Below, piece by piece: positions 57,161 through 64,000 of a stretch of DNA of 64,000 nucleotides (position 1 is its first letter; every line of letters starts with the position of its first letter). The stretch lies in contig OX419761.1 in the NCBI GenBank assembly GCA_948567375.1, forward strand, positions 41,330,243 to 41,394,242. Reading direction: 5' to 3'. Position numbers and translations under genes: made by a program. Origin of the DNA: Lunularia cruciata. Its lineage: Eukaryota > Streptophyta > Marchantiopsida > Lunulariales > Lunulariaceae. Below the pieces are notes generated by a model. The model had not been told where the DNA came from. It did not search any database and was given only the letters and a program-made list of their open reading frames with translations.

Positions 57161-60100
57161 TCTTATTATAACAAGAACTCTTTGAATAGCTTATAACTAA
57201 GACAAAGATGACAAGTATTCAAGGGACATCAAGATCAACAACACAAGTGAGAAGCACAAATTTAAGTAGAGAGATAGTTTTCTAAGTTTCTAAGTTCTTC
57301 CTTCACAAAGCACTGCTTTTGCTGGAGTGGAAAACTTGCTACTCCAAATAAAGCTACTATGTGAGAGGACTAAAAACGTATGTATATAGTTGGAATGGGA
57401 TAGTGAGGTGCATCTGAAAGCTCAAGTGTCTTGAGATCACATGTTCTGTGCAAACAATGAACTTGCAAATTTTTGGCTTCCAAGATATCTTTCTATTGTC
57501 CATGACAAAATGGATCAAAATAAGACTTGGATCCCATGAAATTCAAGTAAAGATTCCAATTTCTCCAACATGATTTGCAACTATTGCCTATAAATTTGAC
57601 AAAGATGTTGGGAAAATTGCTATGGTCCTAGTTGCATTGTGTATTTGGCTTTGGGTGGGTTGTGGACTGATGATCCAACCTATATGGTAAACTTGTTGAT
57701 CTTATTTGTTAATGAGCTTGATAGTTTTTGATGATGATCCATGGTGATCTTGCTTCTTGTGGTAGGTATAAATCTCATATTCTTTTTAATGCATCAATGG
57801 ATAAAGAGGGTTTTGAGAAGACTTATCTCAATGTTCATGGTGTGAGCATTGATGATTCTTTTTATGGGGTACCTTGATTTGTAAATGAGGATAAAACATA
57901 GGCAATGATAAGTGAGTTTAATTTTCTACTTCAACAGTAACTCATTATGATGGATAACTCAACAAAAAAAAACTGGAATTTGCTTCCTATTGAATTCAAG
58001 AATGAACTTGTTGCTAGAGCATATTCATAACTATTGAGGTAGCTTTCTTCATGGTTGGTCATAAAAATGAGATAAATTTCAATCTTCCACAATAGCCTTT
58101 TGCTTTTGTATACAAGGTAATATTCCAATTTTCCAAGTGAGAAAAAGTTACAACATGCGTTGGCTACCTTTTGAGTGTAAGTATATGGGAAAAAGAGGAA
58201 CTATCCCAATTTCAATCTCTAATTTGATGCAATGTTACCTCTTGTGTAACTTGCATATAAAGCTATGGTCAGTGTAAATCTAAAATCTACAATTCTACTT
58301 GAGCATCTCAAAAACTATGTCAAACATTTGAGAGAAGTTGAAGGTGAATATGATGGAAAGCTGTATCAAGACCTAGAATGTATCATTCCATTTTGGAAAC
58401 AAAGGCACATATATTTTCAAGCTCCAAGGTGTAATTGATATGTTGAAGGAAGCAAAAAATTAGAAGATAGCCTTTTGGCCAAGGATAAACCATGATTTTG
58501 GAGTTATGACCATGTATATCACAAAAGGAACTTCCATTGGTTTTAGAGTAGATGTTTTGGTAGGTAAGCTTGCTAAAGAACTTGAAGTATATCAAGAGAT
58601 CTTTTGTTGGTTTACCAAATGAACAGTTACACCCTCATTTTGTACTATTGGAGCATATTGTTGAGGCAATTATGCTCATCACTTGACCTGCATAAAATTT
58701 TCCCATGATAATTTATAAGTGCGTTAGAAGATCACTTGGCACAATCAATAAGGAAAAAGATCCATCAACTTCAACAAATTCTGAATAGAATAGTGGAGTC
58801 CAAAGGACCATTCAACTAGTTGTTGTTGGTTGTGTCTAAAAAGAAAAGTTTGCGGAGAAAGATCCCTTGTATATGATGGAAGGTAAAGTCTTGAGTGGAC
58901 TAATGGAACTACTTGTTTGTATCTTCTCTTTGCAATATAGAGTAAGGTTACAGCTTAATATAGAAACGTAGCATAAGTGCTAAGGCAAATAGCTCTAATA
59001 TAGCTTTCCCAAGCCCAATTAGAAGATTCAAACTAGTTAATTTTAGATATGATTCTAGTATGATGCTTGAGTTTCATAAGATTCTTTGGTTGATTTGATA
59101 CTCTTATTTTATTTTTACTCTTAGTTATTATATAATAATGTTCACTTTTCAGTTGGTAGGATGTAAAGGTTTAAATTTTATAGTTTGATTAATTTTTATT
59201 TTTTTTAATTAATTATTTTTTTAAAATTTTCTATAATCCATATCTTATTCACATAATTCTTCTAAGGTATTTATTTATTTACAAAAATATTTTAATTTAA
59301 ACTAAATATTTATATAATATTATTTTATAGAGTCCAGAATCTTTTTCCACATCCCAAATAGTTCAAACTAAAAGTTTAAATTTCTGAATCTAATTTTCTA
59401 ACTTTTGATCTAGAAAATTCGAAATTTTTGGAATAGTCTAGATTTAGTAATACATCTCCAATACTCATATAAAATAATTAAAAAACGAATCAGAATACTG
59501 TTGATTAATATATTGGTTTTTCTAATCTATCTATGACTTACGCTTATTTTATCACCCCGTTTCCGATGGCATACAACAATCAAGAGAAACTAACATTGAC
59601 GTCTATAAGTATCTAAATTAGCTAGAGGGTAGATTAAAAACTTAGGTTGAAATTTACTTATTGTGCTTTTGTATTTCTATACATGTTCTTCCTAGCATGA
59701 ACTCATGAAACTGATTGAAATAAAGACAAGCGTATTGTAAATATCGCCTAAACTAGTGACGAATCAGTAACATAACAGTATAACCTGAAGTAAGTGCAAA
59801 CAGAGCATACATGGACTGTTGATTTTTATCAAGAACACTAATACCAGTACCGTCTACAAGTAAACTAATTCCTCTAGATAGATTTTACACTCTCTTTCCA
59901 TGTTTTAAGTCGGAAATAAAGGAAAAGAAATGAAAGTTATTCAAGTTCAAAAATAAACCTGGCTTCAGAAATTTACTCCACAAGAAAACACAGTAGAGAT
60001 AAAGTAAAAGCACATGATTTTGAAGATAAATTCAGATAGAAAAGACATAAGTAAGAGCAAAGGGAGACAAGGTTGAAGTCCTGTACATGCACTGTATATC

Positions 60101-63100
60101 TTAAAATTGAAAGGAAAAGGCGAGAATCCACCTCACTAAGTGCGAACAAAATTAGACGTCGAAAGCCCTTAAACATCCGACATTCTGTAAGAAAGGACCA
60201 GGTTTAAAAGACACGATATCCATTGTCATTGTAGTTCAATTCATAACATATTTTGGCAGTACGTGGGTAATAAACCGTCCGAGCTTTCACAATTCGAAAC
60301 GTTGAGATCTTCTATCGTAAACGATCAAAATTTGATCTTAGGGATTATTATCAGGTCAAGGCTTTAAGAAAACAACGTTGTTACCAAACTGGGAAATACA
60401 GTGCACAAAAGTCAAAGTGACTTTCAACCACACCAAAGTTATGGAAGATGACTTATACTATAGTAGCGATTTAATTTGAAGTAGTATTTTGCTCGGACTA
60501 ATGTACCTGCACTTTTCCCGTGTTTCAAAATGATTTTACCGGCTTTTTTCAAGGTCAGGGGCTCCACCTTTTGTACAATATCTTCAGATATTGTAGTTCC
60601 AAAGTACACTCATCAAAATAGATCATACATTAGGGGCTTCAGTTTTGAAAGTTCCGGGAGATAGGTTGTTCCCGTAAGGTTCCCATAAAATTGTTAACGA
60701 GATCCTCTATAACGAATCAGACATGTTCATGAACGTGACCATAGGATTTTAGGGTTTTGACTGATTTTTATTCGGGTGTAAATAGAAAAATTTCTATTGT
60801 CATAGTTTATACAACATCCTGTAACGTATAATGTTACATTTCACCTTTTTCATGGCCCATAAAGTTGTATAAGACAATGGGAAAAACTCCCATGAAATTC
60901 AGATACGCCTCCCACACCCCGTAACAATCCATGGGACTTCCCGTGGATCTCCCGTAGAGAAACGTTTACGTTTACGTCGCAATGGCAAAACTGAAACCCC
61001 CTCTTATTGAGGTTGGAGAGACGCTCCCTTCCATAAAGGCTTCCGATGAGTGTGTGAGAACAGGTTCACTTTTCTAGCTTAAGAACAGGTTCACTTTTAG
61101 TGCCGGTTTTACTATCTAGGAGAACGATAACATGACATCATTTCACATGGTCGCCCACCTCGTCCATTGTGTGCAATTCATGTACCCAACTGGAAACCGA
61201 AAAATCAAGCTCCTACCTTTTCCAACTCTCTTAATATTATGTTTCTTGTCAATGGGCTCCAAGACAAGTATCAACTTACCGATAGATATATAAATTAAGC
61301 GAAGTTATTATTGGGTTGTTCTCAATGTTCCTGTCTGGTTTCCTCCCATAGTGCTGGGGTCATGGTTCTACAGACCGTATCAATTTTGACACATCTATGT
61401 GGACAATGACAAATAGCTAATTATCCAGGGCATACGATGTTGACTATTACTATCCTCAAGAGGTTTAACTATCCAAGATTTTACGTCTTCAGTTCATGAA
61501 ATGGGAGGAGGAAGAACCTTATTTCCGGAAACAAGAGGAAATAATCCGTTGAAATATATGATCTATTCGTAGTAACCTCATATGGTTGAGTAGCAATTTT
61601 ACGTTCAGAATTAAAAGATTCATTTATATCTCGTGCTGATGCTCATGGCATCTCTCGTAACTCGGTGGTCGTCAAATACTTTGGAGAATGAAGAGGCTAT
61701 TCATGATTTTGACCAAACTGCAAGTGAAAAGCACCAAAAACTTATGGGGTTTTGTCAATTGCCTCCAAGAGGCGGCTGCTCACAAACAAACCATCTGGTG
61801 TAAAGAAAGGCCAGTTAACAATGATAAAATGGATACTTGCATGCCCAGCTTTACCGTTGTAGCACATATAAAATGATGTTGTTTTGATTTTGACCATGGA
61901 GGTGACCGTCTTTTTCTTCAATTTTCCGATCCTCCATTATTCTGACAAGATGCGGTATCCAAATAGGAGAAGATTTTATCGCTTTTGTTTCTCGTGATTT
62001 GACATACCGTCAAGCATTATCTACTACAACTGTTACATTCCCGATTTTGACTGACTATTGAGATACCATCTGCCATAACGAAAATTTGACCCACCACCAC
62101 CATCATCATCAACTGATATGGTTATTATCTACTGCTGCAGATTGAAGAAAGGTCACTTTGAGGCAACCTTCAACGAAATAAATGCGTAAAAAGTATTGAA
62201 GACAACTTTCCACATATAGTGGTTTGAGTAAGAAAACCAGCTCCTAAGATAAAAACCAAGTTTGGTTTTTACCCTAGGCAGACATAGAATATTTTCAGCA
62301 TGGGGGCAGGAGATGAATGATTAAACTTCAGTTGCGAGAAAACCAAGAAGTTGGTTATTTAAATATTACGTATTGTTTCTGTTTCTCCTTGACTCTAGTC
62401 CCATTTTGGTGCTGGGTAGTTTCGTTGACCGTTACATTCAAAGTACCCCAATCTTCATACTTTAATACCTCAGCCCGGCGGAGAAGATGATAGGGGGAGC
62501 ATTTGCAAATATAGGAGGTCTAAGCACACCTATTTATTTTCACCTGACTATTTTGACTTCAATTCGCAACCTCAAAATAGAAAAAGTGACCAGAAGGCCA
62601 AATAGTAAACTCCGAAGGAAAAAGGAAAAGGAATAGAAAATGGGGATTGAAACATTGCTGCGTTCCCAAAAGTCGGCTACTTTTCTCTAGTAAGCGGCCA
62701 TTGTATACCTGCATAGATACAAAGTTGAAAGCCTAAGCAATATCTTCCAATCAATGAGGGAAAGAAAAACAACAACGAAACAGACTCGGCCACATACGAG
62801 AGGAAAGGATAGGATGGGAAGACTTCCTCAATAAAGCCGGACAAAACATACCCGTAGCGGCCTAGGTTAGGGGTGTTCAACACTATATTATACTGTACCA
62901 AGACAATAATTTTATAAGTCATGACTCATATACCACCTATTATGCTAAGAAATATCACTTGCTATTATTAGTTTCTTGTGGAATGTCCCCACCAGTACTA
63001 TATATCTGGTGAGATTGTGAGAATTGTTATAATAGGGTTAAATCATTACTTGTATCATTTTTGTATTTTTATTCAATTTAATACGTTTAGACAATATCCG

Positions 63101-63611
63101 AGTTGAGACGACTCCATCTGATTGATTGCGTTCATATCTATAAAGAAAATAATATTTAAACACACAACGTTGTCCACAAAGATCGGTGATATAGAATCAT
63201 TTTTTAAGAACTGATTGGCATGCATATACGAGGGCCAAACTTCTCGTACAATGTATTATTCTACAGAGTAATATAATGTACAGCTGTAGTGGGATTGCTG
63301 CACATCTACCTAGAGAGTAACTCTAAATGCCATATCCGTAATAGGAAGGCAATAATATCTTATTTTCCTAGTACTGAAAGTCATTCCCAGATTCTTGTAC
63401 AGGAATCATACCCAAAAATGATATGGGCAAAAAGGTAAGTCATGTGATAGGATTCACAGCACAATGATTTCTGGAGTTTCTTATTCACCGTCATCTTTTG
63501 TCTGATATTATACATAAATCATTATTTAATGAATGTTTGGTTGACTCCTCGTGTTTTCTATCTCGTTTTTCCTCTGGTTTGTGCCTTGTACTCCTTTTCT
63601 TTTTCTGCGGG
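57161..63611. other. AT-rich spacer, no gene seen
   Basis: No domain recognised in any frame; the longest frames are 60-81 codons. From about 60200 on, the composition is less AT-rich and words such as cccataaag and ccgtaac recur. No LTR pair or tRNA pattern was found. Confidence 0.35.
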
Positions 63612-63777
63612 TATTATATACGTTGTTATTTAATCAATAGCCGTTGCTCATCAAAGTCATAACCAAAAATCTAAATGAAGAAAGATCTCTGTGCTATTAT
63701 ATGCCTTGCTATTTAATCATTAGCGGTTGCCCATCAAAGTCATAACCAAAAATCTAAATGGAGAAAGATCTCTGTGC
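63612..63777. repeat. Tandem duplication, period 83 bp
   Basis: 63612-63694 is repeated at 63695-63777 (tattatat...tcatcaaagtcataaccaaaa...gatctctgtgc) with few differences, so it is fairly recent. Confidence 0.9.
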
Positions 63778-64000
63778 AAATGAGGGAAAAGGCGACCACG
63801 TAGAACACACGAAGACCCCATCAAACCAAACTGTGCAAATGAAGATTTAAGAGATCATTGGTCAATCATATTATTTTACGTTTCTCATACTATCTATATT
63901 ATTTTATCAACATAAACTTGTATCGGTACACATGTACACCAACTTGTTATTACATTATGTGTATAATCACCACATCATTTGTGTGTGTATGTGTGGGGAA
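63778..64000. other. Window end, no feature seen
   Basis: AT-rich DNA with a (GT)-rich end (gtgtgtgtatgtgtgg). The word aaactgtgcaaatgaagattt echoes the preceding tandem unit. Confidence 0.4.

Noticed and set aside
60540-61000. Homology with 17500-17760 (shared cccataaag and gttttcat words)
   Set aside because: Only short AT-rich words match and no collinear alignment could be followed.

Overview
This window looks like repeat-rich nuclear DNA of a land plant. The evidence is two Ty3/Gypsy elements of the chromovirus type (integrase followed by a chromodomain, primer site matching initiator tRNA-Met), plant-type Ty1/Copia elements, MITE-like palindromes, AT-rich spacers and a decayed fragment of a plant-like Hsp70-Hsp90 organizing protein (HOP/STI1) gene. 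The species cannot be named from the sequence. No intact host protein-coding gene, rRNA gene or convincing functional tRNA gene was found. Almost all recognisable coding matter is transposon-derived and broken.

Layout. 1-9.24 kb: AT-rich DNA bounded by a diverged inverted repeat (arms about 1-800 and 8440-9240), with a Copia RT/RNase H relic on the + strand at 4.9-6.3 kb. 9664-15116: an old, complete but heavily mutated chromovirus (minus strand, perfect 5-bp target duplication CTATC). 15.1-17.8 kb: AT-rich spacer. 17.78-18.22 kb: a palindromic MITE whose right half is in a perfect 173-bp tandem duplication. 18.2-28.3 kb: spacer with a GC-richer patch at 19.9-22.7 kb and no gene I can defend. 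28.4-41.5 kb: a three-level nest. A minus-strand Copia element (outer) is interrupted by a solo LTR of another family (29296-35544), which is itself interrupted by a young chromovirus (29832-35394) of the same family as the 9.7-kb copy. Between the Copia primer site and its gag lie about 2 kb of extra DNA, including an antisense HOP/STI1 fragment. 41.5-50.5 kb: mixed spacer with TA arrays, a dispersed 70-bp repeat, a tRNA-like/SINE-like segment and a short tandem duplication. 50.5-54.3 kb: a diverged direct repeat with a period of about 2.6 kb, containing a second MITE with an 8-bp flanking duplication. 54.5-64 kb: AT-rich spacer with two unidentified coding-like remnants and a 83-bp tandem duplication near the end.

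Main point of interest. The LTRs of the chromovirus family carry dense arrays of heat-shock-element units (GAAnnTTC and TTCnnGAAnnTTC), placed upstream of a TATA box in the transcription direction. Two of these three-unit elements are still recognisable in the much older copy. This predicts a heat-responsive chromovirus family, comparable in logic to the Copia element ONSEN. The young copy is being lost mainly by CpG-to-TpG mutation: the four LTR differences I could see, several in-frame TGA stops and the loss of an integrase catalytic Asp all fit that type.
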